Source: Sphingomonas sp. HITSZ_GF (GTDB lineage Bacteria > Pseudomonadota > Alphaproteobacteria > Sphingomonadales > Sphingomonadaceae). Taken from it: a DNA stretch of 64,000 bases. Below, piece after piece: positions 20,073-31,798 of this stretch. How positions within the stretch are numbered: position 1 is the first letter of the stretch; the number at the start of each line of letters is the position of its first letter. The notes below the pieces were generated by a model. That model was not told the DNA's origin. It made no database searches and saw only the letters and a program-made list of their open reading frames with translations. Position numbers and translations under genes: made by a program. The stretch is taken from assembly GCF_029543155.1 (NCBI RefSeq), contig NZ_JARQXA010000004.1:434001-498000 (forward strand), in the 5' to 3' direction.

Positions 20073-20180
20073 CTCTCCCCTCCCGCTTGCGGAAGGGGCC
20101 GGGGGAGGGCCTGTCAATTTATAACGGGAGGGCCGGCCCTTACAGGCCCTCCCCTAACCCCTCCCGCAAGCGGGAGGGGA
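20073..20180. repeat. Hairpin repeat between atpD and atpC
   Basis: Left arm CCCCTCCCGCTTGCGG, right arm CCGCAAGCGGGAGGGG, with further complementary GGGAGGGCCTGT / ACAGGCCCTCCC inside. It belongs to a second family of intergenic elements with purine-rich/pyrimidine-rich stems. Lying inside the operon, it could lower atpC expression or protect the upstream mRNA. Confidence 0.75.
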
Positions 20181-20188
20181 ATTTCAGC

Positions 20189-22351
<2,163 letters not shown>

Positions 22352-22352
<1 letters not shown>

Positions 22353-23242
22353 CAGAGCGCCTCGGCGCCCGAGATGATCTCGACGAGCTCAGTGGTGATC
22401 GCTGCCTGGCGCTGGCGGTTATACTGGGTGTTCAGCCGCTTGATCAGGTCGCCGGCGTTGCGCGTGGCATTGTCCATCGCGGTCATCTTCGAGCCCTGCT
22501 CCGACGCGGCATTCTCGCGCATCGCGCGGAAGAGCTGGATCGCGACGTTGCGCGGCAGCAGGTCGGCGAGGATCGATTCCTCGTCGGGCTCATAGGTGAC
22601 GGCGGCAGGCGCGGCCTGGCTCGGCTGGGTGTCCGCCGGGACCGAGGCGGGCGAGATCGGCACGATCTGCTGCGCGGTCGGCTCCTGGGTGAGCACCGAC
22701 TTGAAGTTCGAATAGAAGAGCGTCGCGACGTCGAACTCGCCGGCCTCGTAGCGACCGATGATGTCGTCGGCGAAGGCGCGGGCATCGGCGAAGCTCAGCT
22801 TGCCGAGATCACCCGGCTCGATCGAGTGGACGATGCTCTTCGGGAACAGGCGGTTGAGTGGCGCGCGGCCCTTGCGGCCGATCGTGTAGATCTTCACCGT
22901 CTTGCCCTGCGCGATCAGCGCTTCGGCATGGCGGCGGGCAAGGCGGGCGATGTTGGTATTGAACGCGCCGGCCAGGCCCTTGTCCGACGTGGCGACGACG
23001 AGCAGATGCACGTCGTCCTTGCCGGTGCCGGCGAGCAGCTTGGGCGAGTTCTCGCTCACCGTCACCTTCGAGGCGAGGCTGGCGACGACGCTCTCGAGGC
23101 GCTGCGCATAGGGGCGCCCGGCCTCGGCCGCTTCCTGCGCGCGGCGCAGCTTCGCGGCGGCGACCATCTTCATCGCCTTGGTGATCTTCTGGGTCGACTT
23201 GACCGAGTTGATCCGGATCTTGAGTGCCTTGAGGCTTGCCAT
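22352..23242 (-). CDS. atpG: F1Fo ATP synthase subunit gamma
   Basis: The protein has 296 residues, with the diagnostic N-terminal helix ASLKALKIRINSVKSTQKIT and C-terminal helix DLIKRLNTQYNRQRQAAIT ending in TELVEIISGAEAL. It is the rotating central stalk of F1. It starts immediately after the stop of the LysE-type gene (TAAATG), and its own stop overlaps the start of the lipoprotein gene, so it is flanked by non-atp genes on both sides. An insertion-like linker with Pro/Ala is seen near residues 198-212. Confidence 0.96.
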
Positions 23243-23860
23243 TTAGGTATTCCGAGCAAGGGCCAGACGGCCCGCGAGACCAACGAATGCGACGCCCAGC
23301 ACGCCCTCGATCCAGCGCATCGCATTGCTCTGCTTCGCCGCGCGGCCCGCACGGGCGGCGACGAGAGCAATGCCGGTGAGCCAGAAGCCGCCCAGCACAT
23401 AGGGCACTGCGATCAGCAGCGCGCCCTTGAGCGGGGCATCGGGGCCGGTGCCGACGAACTGCGGCAGGATGGCGAGGAAGAACAGCGCGACCTTGGGATT
23501 GAGCGCGGTGGTGAGCAGCCCCTGCCAGAAGGGCTTGCCGAGCGCCGGCGCCTCAGCGGTGACAGGTGCCGGGCGAACCGCGCCGCGGATCAGCTTGTAG
23601 CCGAGCCAGGCGAGATAGATCGCACCGGCGGTCTTCACCACCGTGAACAGCGCCGGGAAGACGGTGAGCACGGCGAGGAAGCCGAAGCCGCACAGCGCCA
23701 TGTACCACAGCCCACCGAGCACCACGCCCGAAACCGCCGAAAGGCCGGCCCGCACGCCTCCCCGCGCCGCGTGACCCGCGACGAGCATGGTGTCCGGCCC
23801 GGGCGTCAGCACGAGGCCGACGCTGAGCAGCGTCCATGCGAGGAGGGAGTGGTCGGCCAT
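23243..23860 (-). CDS. LysE/RhtB-family exporter inside the atp operon
   Basis: The protein has 205 residues and about six hydrophobic segments. It carries the family signature LTPGPDTMLVAGHAARGG near the N-terminus and TTALNPKVALFFLAILPQF in the middle. Members export amino acids such as lysine, threonine or homoserine lactone; the substrate is not deducible. It sits between atpA and atpG with an 11-bp gap upstream and zero-gap contact downstream, so it is very probably cotranscribed with the ATP synthase genes. This placement is unusual. Confidence 0.9.
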   Translation of the reverse strand: MADHSLLAWTLLSVGLVLTPGPDTMLVAGHAARGGVRAGLSAVSGVVLGGLWYMALCGFGFLAVLTVFPALFTVVKTAGAIYLAWLGYKLIRGAVRPAPVTAEAPALGKPFWQGLLTTALNPKVALFFLAILPQFVGTGPDAPLKGALLIAVPYVLGGFWLTGIALVAARAGRAAKQSNAMRWIEGVLGVAFVGLAGRLALARNT

Positions 23861-23871
23861 CGGCGCTGCGA

Positions 23872-25967
<2,096 letters not shown>

Positions 25968-26198
25968 GCGTTTCGGTTCCTCTCGGAGGTTCGGGTTTCG
26001 GCCCCATACGAATTGGGGGCCGAACTGCGCGGCCCCCTATGGGTTGGCGCGCGACTAGCATCGGTGTCACGGGGATGCAACCCGAGTCCGATTCCGCCCT
26101 CTGACGGGATCGCTAACCGGCGGCTGTTTCCGGGGCGTGTACCGAATCGTTTCACATGGTAAACAAGCGTTCGTCATTCGATTGGGGGGAATGCGAAG
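25968..26198. promoter_or_regulatory. Divergent promoter region of the atp operon and the 26199 gene, with leader hairpin
   Basis: This 231-bp gap contains a hairpin at 26015-26037 with 8-bp arms (GGGGGCCG / CGGCCCCC), about 48 bp before the atpH start. The hairpin has no T-run and lies in the presumed 5' leader of the operon. No clear sigma-70 boxes are assigned. Confidence 0.4.
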
Positions 26199-27110
26199 AT
26201 GAAGAAGCGAATCCTGGGGGCGATCGGTGTTGCCGCGCTGGCGGCGGGGATTGCCCATGCCGAAATTCTGGAAATCACCGGCGAGTTCGCCGCGCCGAAC
26301 CGTGAGGCGAGCCTGTTGCGCTCGATTTCGATCGACCGGATCGACGGGCAGGACGGTGCCGCGCTCGAGCGTGCGATCGAGCAGGGCCTGTCGAGCACGC
26401 ATTTCGATCTGATGGGCGGGCGCACCGGCCGCTCCAATGCGGAGGGCTCGCTGAGCGGCGGGGTCACCACCGGGGTGGACGAGCGACCGTTCAAGAAGAA
26501 TGAGAAGCGCTGCCTGGAGAAGGACAGCGCCAACCAGAACAAGTGCGTGCGCGAAGGCTATGTCGAGCTGCGCTGCCGCCGCCGCACGATCAGCGTGAAG
26601 GCGGACCTGCGGCTGGTGCGCAACCGCGACGGCCGCATCGTCTATTCGGCGAGCAAGCCCTTCACCCAGGACACCAGCTGGTGCGAGGGGCAGAGCGCCC
26701 CAGGCCCGGTCGAGGAAGTGATCGCCGACGCGGTGCGCAGCCTGGGCTATTCGGTGCGAAACGACATCGCGCCGACCATCTCCACCTATTCGATCCGCGT
26801 GCGCGAGAGCGACAAGGGGATGAGCAAGGAGCAGTCGAAGCGCTTCAAGGAGCTGGTGAAGCTCACCAAGCGCGACGTGCGCGGCGCCTGTGCCGGCTGG
26901 GCGGCGCTGGGCAACGAGCTGCCGCATCACCCCTCGCTTGCCTTCGACCTGGGCCTCTGCGCCGAGCAGGCGGGCGACTATGCGCGCGCGCTGCAATATT
27001 ACCACGCCGCCTCGCGCGCGGGCGCGAGCGAAGGACGTGAAGGCGCCGACCGGGCGGTGCGGCTGATCGCCGGCAAGGAAGACGCCGCGATCCGCGCGCG
27101 GCGGCGCTAG
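26199..27110 (+). CDS. Exported protein of unknown function
   Basis: The protein has 303 residues with a signal peptide at about 1-21 (MKKRILGAIGVAALAAGIAHA). The mature protein has several cysteines (RCLEKDSANQNKC, ELRCRRR, SWCEGQ, GACAGW, GLCAEQ) that could form disulphides in the periplasm. A C-terminal helical segment of TPR-like character follows (HHPSLAFDLGLCAEQAGDYARALQYYHAA). No family is recognised. It is followed after 69 bp by another exported protein in the same direction, separated by a hairpin. Confidence 0.8.
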   Translation: MKKRILGAIGVAALAAGIAHAEILEITGEFAAPNREASLLRSISIDRIDGQDGAALERAIEQGLSSTHFDLMGGRTGRSNAEGSLSGGVTTGVDERPFKKNEKRCLEKDSANQNKCVREGYVELRCRRRTISVKADLRLVRNRDGRIVYSASKPFTQDTSWCEGQSAPGPVEEVIADAVRSLGYSVRNDIAPTISTYSIRVRESDKGMSKEQSKRFKELVKLTKRDVRGACAGWAALGNELPHHPSLAFDLGLCAEQAGDYARALQYYHAASRAGASEGREGADRAVRLIAGKEDAAIRARRR

Positions 27111-27129
27111 CGCGCGCTTGCCCATGGCA

Positions 27130-27156
27130 CCGGCCGGCTTATGATCCGCCGGCCGG
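27130..27156 (+). terminator. Hairpin between two exported-protein genes
   Basis: Perfect arms CCGGCCGG / CCGGCCGG around an 11-base loop, 20 bp after the first stop and 24 bp before the next start. A possible intrinsic terminator or processing site without a T-run. Confidence 0.4.
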
Positions 27157-27179
27157 CGTCATGCCGCGAGAGGGGGAAG

Positions 27180-27836
27180 ATGATCCGCACGATTTTGGCA
27201 ATGCTGGCGCTTGCGGTGGCGAGCCCGGCTTTCGCCCAGGCGCAGCAGACCGAGCGCTTCGAGGTGACCGGCGTCGAGATCAGCTTGCCGACGCCCAAGG
27301 GATTCTGCCGGCCGCAGGGCCAGGCCGCGATCGTCGCGCAGCTGACCGCCGCGAGCGACGATAGCAACGTCACCAACCTGACGCTGTACCGGTGCGGCGA
27401 CGAAAGCGAATTCCTCGACTATTACATCCTGAAGACCACCAAGACGCTGCTCATGCTCAGCATCTCGCGGGCGGACTTCATCGCGGGCGTCGTCGAGTCG
27501 CTGGACGATCCGGCGGTCAAGGCAGCGGTGGACCCGGCCAGGATCAATCCCGAGATCGAGCGCAACCTCGACACGCTTTTCGGGGTGAAGGGCAAGATCG
27601 GCGGCGAGATACGCTGGCTCGGCCATGACGACAGCTGCGTCTATCTGGGCGGTGTGATGCGCTTAGAGTCGCAGGGCGGCGTCTATACGCGGGCAGTCAG
27701 CGGGTGCATGACCGCAGTGGGCGGACGGGCGGTCAACCTCTATCGCTACAGCGCCGGCGAAGCGGCGAACGTCACCAAATATCTGCCCGAGCTAAAGGCG
27801 ATGGCGCTGTCGATGCAGGGCGCCCCCGCACATTGA
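27180..27836 (+). CDS. Exported protein of unknown function
   Basis: The protein has 218 residues. ATG 27180 is preceded by GAGAGGGGGAAG and starts a signal peptide (MIRTILAMLALAVASPAFAQ). The mature region has four cysteines (GFCRPQ, YRCGDE, DSCVYLG, SGCMTAV), and a repeated pairing in a periplasmic protein is likely. No known domain is recognised. It could form a unit with the gene upstream. Confidence 0.8.
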   Translation: MIRTILAMLALAVASPAFAQAQQTERFEVTGVEISLPTPKGFCRPQGQAAIVAQLTAASDDSNVTNLTLYRCGDESEFLDYYILKTTKTLLMLSISRADFIAGVVESLDDPAVKAAVDPARINPEIERNLDTLFGVKGKIGGEIRWLGHDDSCVYLGGVMRLESQGGVYTRAVSGCMTAVGGRAVNLYRYSAGEAANVTKYLPELKAMALSMQGAPAH

Positions 27837-27868
27837 TTGGGCCGCCCCGGCGGAGCGGCTCAGCCAAT
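27835..27868. terminator. Bidirectional hairpin between convergent genes
   Basis: Inverted arms ATTGG-GCCGC and GCGGC-(TCA)-GCCAAT lie between the exported protein gene and the convergent RNA helicase gene. The position supports termination of both. Confidence 0.5.
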
Positions 27869-27872
27869 TTCC

Positions 27873-29372
27873 TCAGCGGCCGCGGCCGCCACCCTGGCCC
27901 TGACCGCCCTGGCGCTGGCCGCCATTGGTCGGGCGGGGCTGCCACTTGCGCTTGGGGCGCGCATAGTTGCGGGGCTGCTCGCCCTGCGGCGCGTCGAAGC
28001 GGCGCGGACGCGGCTCGCCCGAAGCGGCCTCCGGACGCGGCGCCTGGCCGTCGCGGCGCGGCTGCTGGTCGCCCCGTGCACGCCCATCGCCCTTGCCGTC
28101 GCGCTGACCGCCGGGGCGGCCGCGCTGCGGCTGGCCCGGACGGCGGCCGTCGCGCTGCATCGCGCGGCCGTTGCGGCCGTTCTGCTCGTCGCGGCTCGGC
28201 GCGACGTTGACGCGGCTCGACTTGATCTTTTCGGCCGCGGCGACGAAGCCCTCGGGCAGCGGCACCACGGTGAGCTTCTGGCGGATCAGCCGCTCGATGT
28301 CGCGCAGATAGGGCCGCTCGTCATCGGCGCAGAAGCTGATCGCGACGCCGTCATTGCCGGCCCGCGCGGTGCGGCCGATGCGGTGGACATACTGGTCCGC
28401 CACATTGGGCAGCTCGAAGTTGAAGACGTGGCTGACGCCCGACACGTCGATGCCGCGCGCGGCGATGTCGGTGGCGACCAGGATCTTGACCTTGCCGGCG
28501 CGGAACTCGCCCAGCGCGCGCTCGCGCTGCGGCTGGCTCTTGTTGCCATGGATCGCGTTGGCGGCGATGCCGTTGCCCGCGAGCAGACGGACGACGCGGT
28601 CGGCGCCGTGCTTGGTGCGGGTGAATACCAGCGCGCGATCGATCTCGATCTCCTTGAGCATCATGGTGAGAAGCGCCTGCTTCTCCTGCTGCTGGACGAA
28701 GGTGACGCGCTGCTCGACGCGCTCGGCCGTGGTCGCCTCGGGGGTGACCTTCACTTCGACCGGCTCCTTGATGAACTGGCCGGCGAGCTCGCGGATCGTC
28801 TTCGGCATGGTTGCCGAGAAGAACAGCGACTGGCGCTTGGCGGGCAGCTCGCGGACGATGCGCTTGAGCGCGTGGATGAAGCCCAGGTCCATCATCTGGT
28901 CGGCTTCGTCGAGCACGAAGATCTCGAGGCCCATCAGGATCGCGTAGCACTGGTCCATCAGGTCGACGAGGCGGCCCGGCGTGGCGACGAGGATGTCGAC
29001 GCCCTTGGCGAGGTCGTTCTTGTTCTTGTGGATCGACGTGCCGCCGAAGATGGTGGCGACGCTCAGGCGCGTACCCTTCGAATAGTGGCGTGCCTGGTCG
29101 GCGATCTGGCTGGCGAGTTCGCGGGTGGGGGCGAGCACCAGCATGCGGCAGCCGCGCGGCTGCGCGCGCTTGCCCGACGCGACCAGCCGGTCGATCGAGG
29201 GAAGCATGAATGCGGCGGTCTTGCCGGTGCCGGTCTGGGCGATGCCGAGCAGGTCACGCCCTTCGAGCAGCGACGGGATCGACTTGGCCTGGATCGGCGT
29301 CGCCTCGCTATAGCCCTTGGCGGCAAGCGCGGCGAGAACGGTCTCCGAGAGACCGAGTTCGTTGAACTGCAT
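27873..29372 (-). CDS. DEAD-box ATP-dependent RNA helicase, RhlE-like
   Basis: The protein has 499 residues. Q motif (GYSEATPIQAKSIPSLL), motif I AQTGTGKT (45-52), motif II DEAD (VLDEADQMMDLGF), motif III SAT and motif VI HRIGRTARAG are intact. The C-terminal 110 residues are low-complexity Arg/Gly/Gln-rich, an RNA-binding tail typical of RhlE and CsdA helicases. It unwinds RNA structure in ribosome assembly or mRNA decay, especially in the cold. Start ATG 29372 with AGGA upstream. Confidence 0.94.
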   Translation of the reverse strand: MQFNELGLSETVLAALAAKGYSEATPIQAKSIPSLLEGRDLLGIAQTGTGKTAAFMLPSIDRLVASGKRAQPRGCRMLVLAPTRELASQIADQARHYSKGTRLSVATIFGGTSIHKNKNDLAKGVDILVATPGRLVDLMDQCYAILMGLEIFVLDEADQMMDLGFIHALKRIVRELPAKRQSLFFSATMPKTIRELAGQFIKEPVEVKVTPEATTAERVEQRVTFVQQQEKQALLTMMLKEIEIDRALVFTRTKHGADRVVRLLAGNGIAANAIHGNKSQPQRERALGEFRAGKVKILVATDIAARGIDVSGVSHVFNFELPNVADQYVHRIGRTARAGNDGVAISFCADDERPYLRDIERLIRQKLTVVPLPEGFVAAAEKIKSSRVNVAPSRDEQNGRNGRAMQRDGRRPGQPQRGRPGGQRDGKGDGRARGDQQPRRDGQAPRPEAASGEPRPRRFDAPQGEQPRNYARPKRKWQPRPTNGGQRQGGQGQGGGRGR

Positions 29373-29611
29373 TATATATCCTGTGCATACGGCCGGGCGC
29401 ACCGGATGCAATCCAGGCGCAAGGCGGGGTCAAAAATGACGACCCGCGTGACTAGGGAAGCCGGTAAATCAATCGAGGCGGAGCCTGGGCCCTTGGATCA
29501 AATCCGCATGCCCGATCACGCTGCCATTACGCCTCGGATGGCGGCCATATGGCGATGAAATGCTTTTCCGTCAAGGAAGCGGGGATTCCTGCCCTGTCCA
29601 TATGCGATCAA

Positions 29612-29652
29612 CCCCGAAGCGGCGCGGAGGGGGAAAGCGCGCCGCTCCGGGG
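29612..29652 (-). terminator. Strong hairpin downstream of the Pro-Thr lipoprotein gene
   Basis: 15-bp arms (CCCCGAAGCGGCGCG / CGCGCCGCTCCGGGG, one mismatch) with an 11-base loop lie 12 bp past the stop codon at 29664. A second small stem (GGGGGC / GCCCCC, 29657-29672) overlaps the stop itself. Probable terminator. The rest of the 291-bp gap between the helicase and lipoprotein genes shows no gene. Confidence 0.55.
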
Positions 29653-29663
29653 TTCCGGGGGCG

Positions 29664-31121
29664 TCAGCCCCCGTTCGCGAGGCCGGCATATTCGCGCGGG
29701 CGGAAGCCCAGTCGCACGGCTTCGAGCTGGCCGTGGAGCGCGGGGTCCTGATAGGCGCAGCGGCCGTCCATCTGGGTGGGGCACAGCGCCGGCACGGCCT
29801 TGTCGAAGATCTCGGCGATCAGCGCATCGTCCATCGCCCGCGCCGCGAAGCTTTCGTAACGGATGTCGATCAGCCGGGCGAGCAGCAGCGGCGTCACCCA
29901 GGAGGTGGTCGGCGCGGTGATCGGCTCGAGCGAGAGGCCGAAGCCGTCGAGCATCAGCAGCGGCGTGGTGTTCCAGTCATAGGGGCGCTCGGGCAGCACG
30001 CCGGTGTTGAGGAAGATGTCCGCATCGGCGCGCGCCGGATAGATCGGGAAGCCGCCGATCCCGCCGCGGCCGCTGGCGTCGAGGTTGGAATCGAACACCG
30101 CGAAATAGCCCGCGCGCATCCGGTTGGGATATTGCGGCAGCTTCTGGTCATAGGGGGCGTTGACCAGCCCGTCATTCTCGATCGCGGCATGCGCGGTCAT
30201 CACGCCCGGCGTGGCGAACAGCGCGGTGTAGATCGGCGCATAGGCGGCGAGCTTGTCGCGCAGCACTGCCTCGGCGGGGATCGCGGTGCCGCAGGCGGCG
30301 GCCCAGCCGCTGCGGATCACGTCATAGCTGTGCCCGGCGCTGTAGTTGACGAAGCGGACATTGTTGGCGCGCATCAGCGCGACGAGATTGGTCGCGGCGG
30401 TCTGCGCCGCCGTGGTCAGCCGGGTCTTGGCCGCGGCGCTGCCCGAGGCGTCGCAATAATCGGCATGGGCGATGTCCTCCAGGTCGATCTTGTCGAGCAG
30501 CACCAGCGGCTGGGCCGGGTTGGTGTCGGCGATCAGGCGGAAGACGGTGGCGCCATGCCCGACATTGTCGAGCAGCAGCGTCGGATAGGCGCGATACGCG
30601 GCTTCGGCGACCGTCCGGATCTGGTCGGTCGGGTCATATTCGGCGAAGGCGAAGCGATCGAGCGCATTCCACAGCGATGTGGGCACGTGCCAGGTGGTGG
30701 CCAGCGGCGCGGCGGTGCCGCCCGCGCCCAGCCGGTAATGGCCCTTGATCCGCTTGCGGAAGCGGATCGCGGCATCGGGCAGGCGCGGCAGGTCGTCGAT
30801 CACCAGGATCGCCTCGCCACTGTCCGGGTTCATCGCAAAATCCTCGGGGCGATAGGGCTGATCGGTGAAGCTGCAGCCGGCGGTGCCCGTCTTGAAGCAG
30901 GTGTCGGCCAGCATCTCTGCGCGCGCCGCGGCGATACGCTCGGCCAGCGGGCCTCCGACAGGCGGGGGCGTCGGCGTGGGGGTTGGCGTCGGCACCGGGG
31001 TGGGCGTCGCCGTGGGGGTCGGCGCCGGGGCGGGGCCTGTTGAACCACTGCCGCCGCTGCACGCGGCGAGCAGCATCGGCAGGATCAGGGGTGCGTGGCG
31101 CAGGAAATGCTTCTGGGTCAT
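29664..31121 (-). CDS. Lipoprotein with Pro-Thr repeat linker, unknown function
   Basis: The protein has 485 residues. A lipoprotein signal ends in LAAC (C21). A low-complexity linker of alternating Pro and Thr (about 31-55), encoded by a GT-rich tandem repeat, follows, then a globular domain of about 430 residues. That domain has a few recognisable patterns (EAILVIDDLPRLPDAAIRF, DNVGHGATVFRLI, NYSAGHSYDVI). The GHG and GHS patterns recall subtilase-type proteins, with VGHGATV as a candidate His motif, but a complete catalytic triad cannot be assigned confidently. The linker would hold the domain away from the membrane. Transcribed away from the PilZ gene. Confidence 0.75.
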   Translation of the reverse strand: MTQKHFLRHAPLILPMLLAACSGGSGSTGPAPAPTPTATPTPVPTPTPTPTPPPVGGPLAERIAAARAEMLADTCFKTGTAGCSFTDQPYRPEDFAMNPDSGEAILVIDDLPRLPDAAIRFRKRIKGHYRLGAGGTAAPLATTWHVPTSLWNALDRFAFAEYDPTDQIRTVAEAAYRAYPTLLLDNVGHGATVFRLIADTNPAQPLVLLDKIDLEDIAHADYCDASGSAAAKTRLTTAAQTAATNLVALMRANNVRFVNYSAGHSYDVIRSGWAAACGTAIPAEAVLRDKLAAYAPIYTALFATPGVMTAHAAIENDGLVNAPYDQKLPQYPNRMRAGYFAVFDSNLDASGRGGIGGFPIYPARADADIFLNTGVLPERPYDWNTTPLLMLDGFGLSLEPITAPTTSWVTPLLLARLIDIRYESFAARAMDDALIAEIFDKAVPALCPTQMDGRCAYQDPALHGQLEAVRLGFRPREYAGLANGG

Positions 31122-31193
31122 GCGACCTGGCTAGAGCGATGACACATTTTGTGCCAATAGCCGTTTTTGCATGGGGTAGAGCCAAGAGTTATA

Positions 31194-31207
31194 CTGTATT
31201 AATACAG
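31194..31207. promoter_or_regulatory. 14-bp palindrome upstream of the Pro-Thr lipoprotein gene
   Basis: The perfect palindrome CTGTATTAATACAG lies about 73 bp before the lipoprotein start in the AT-rich divergent gap to the PilZ gene. It shares GTATTA/TAATAC half-site letters with the 22-bp palindrome at 13514, so a related repressor could bind both. This is inference. Confidence 0.45.
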
Positions 31208-31366
31208 CAATACACTTGCGCCATTTCCATGCCCGGCGCAGGCGCGCGGACCGGCGGGCGCCTGCCGCCCGTTGCGAACATGAAATTAATGCCGGCAGAC
31301 TCGTTCGCAAAGCACTCGTTAACGCATGCCCGATTAGGCTCGGGGCGCCTTCCAAGGAGCCCCAAA

Positions 31367-31798
31367 TTGCTCGTCGCCAAGCTTGAGATTCTCGGAGATA
31401 TCGACCGCCGCGGCGCGATCCGGTTCGATGCGGATTCGCCCTCGACCCTGCGCGCGCCCGATGGCGAGCCGTTCGACGTCCAGGTCGAGGATTTCTCGCG
31501 TACCGGCTTCCGCTTCTCGTCCGAGCTCGATCTGCCGGTGGGCACGCTCGTCTCGCTCGGCCTGTCGGGTGCCGGATCGCGCGCCGCCAAGGTGGTGCGC
31601 CGCTCGGGCAACACCCATGGCTGCGCCTTCATGAAAGCGCTGACCGAGGAAGAGATCGCGCATGCCTTTCGCGGGCAGGAGCATGTGCTCGCCGATCTCT
31701 CGGCTGCGCTCGCCGCGCGTTTCGGCGTCAAGCCGGCGCCCAAGCCGACGATCCCGCCGCTGCGCCGGCTGATCAAGCGCCCGGAGCGCGAGGACTGA
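31367..31798 (+). CDS. PilZ-domain (c-di-GMP-binding) protein
   Basis: The protein has 143 residues. The two c-di-GMP-binding motifs of PilZ are present: RxxxR (R15-R19 in DRRGAIRF) and DxSxxG (D42-S44-G47 in EDFSRTGF). The start is chosen as TTG 31367 because AAGGAG lies 7 bases upstream and the domain begins directly after; upstream ATGs in frame have no such site. It probably acts as a cytoplasmic c-di-GMP effector on motility or envelope functions. Its 3' end overlaps the convergent GH43 gene by 26 bp. Confidence 0.87.
   Translation: MLVAKLEILGDIDRRGAIRFDADSPSTLRAPDGEPFDVQVEDFSRTGFRFSSELDLPVGTLVSLGLSGAGSRAAKVVRRSGNTHGCAFMKALTEEEIAHAFRGQEHVLADLSAALAARFGVKPAPKPTIPPLRRLIKRPERED

Noticed and set aside
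26015..26037. Strong GC hairpin considered as a terminator
   Set aside because: It lies in the presumed leader of the atp operon with no gene ending before it in either direction and no T-run; kept only as a leader feature.
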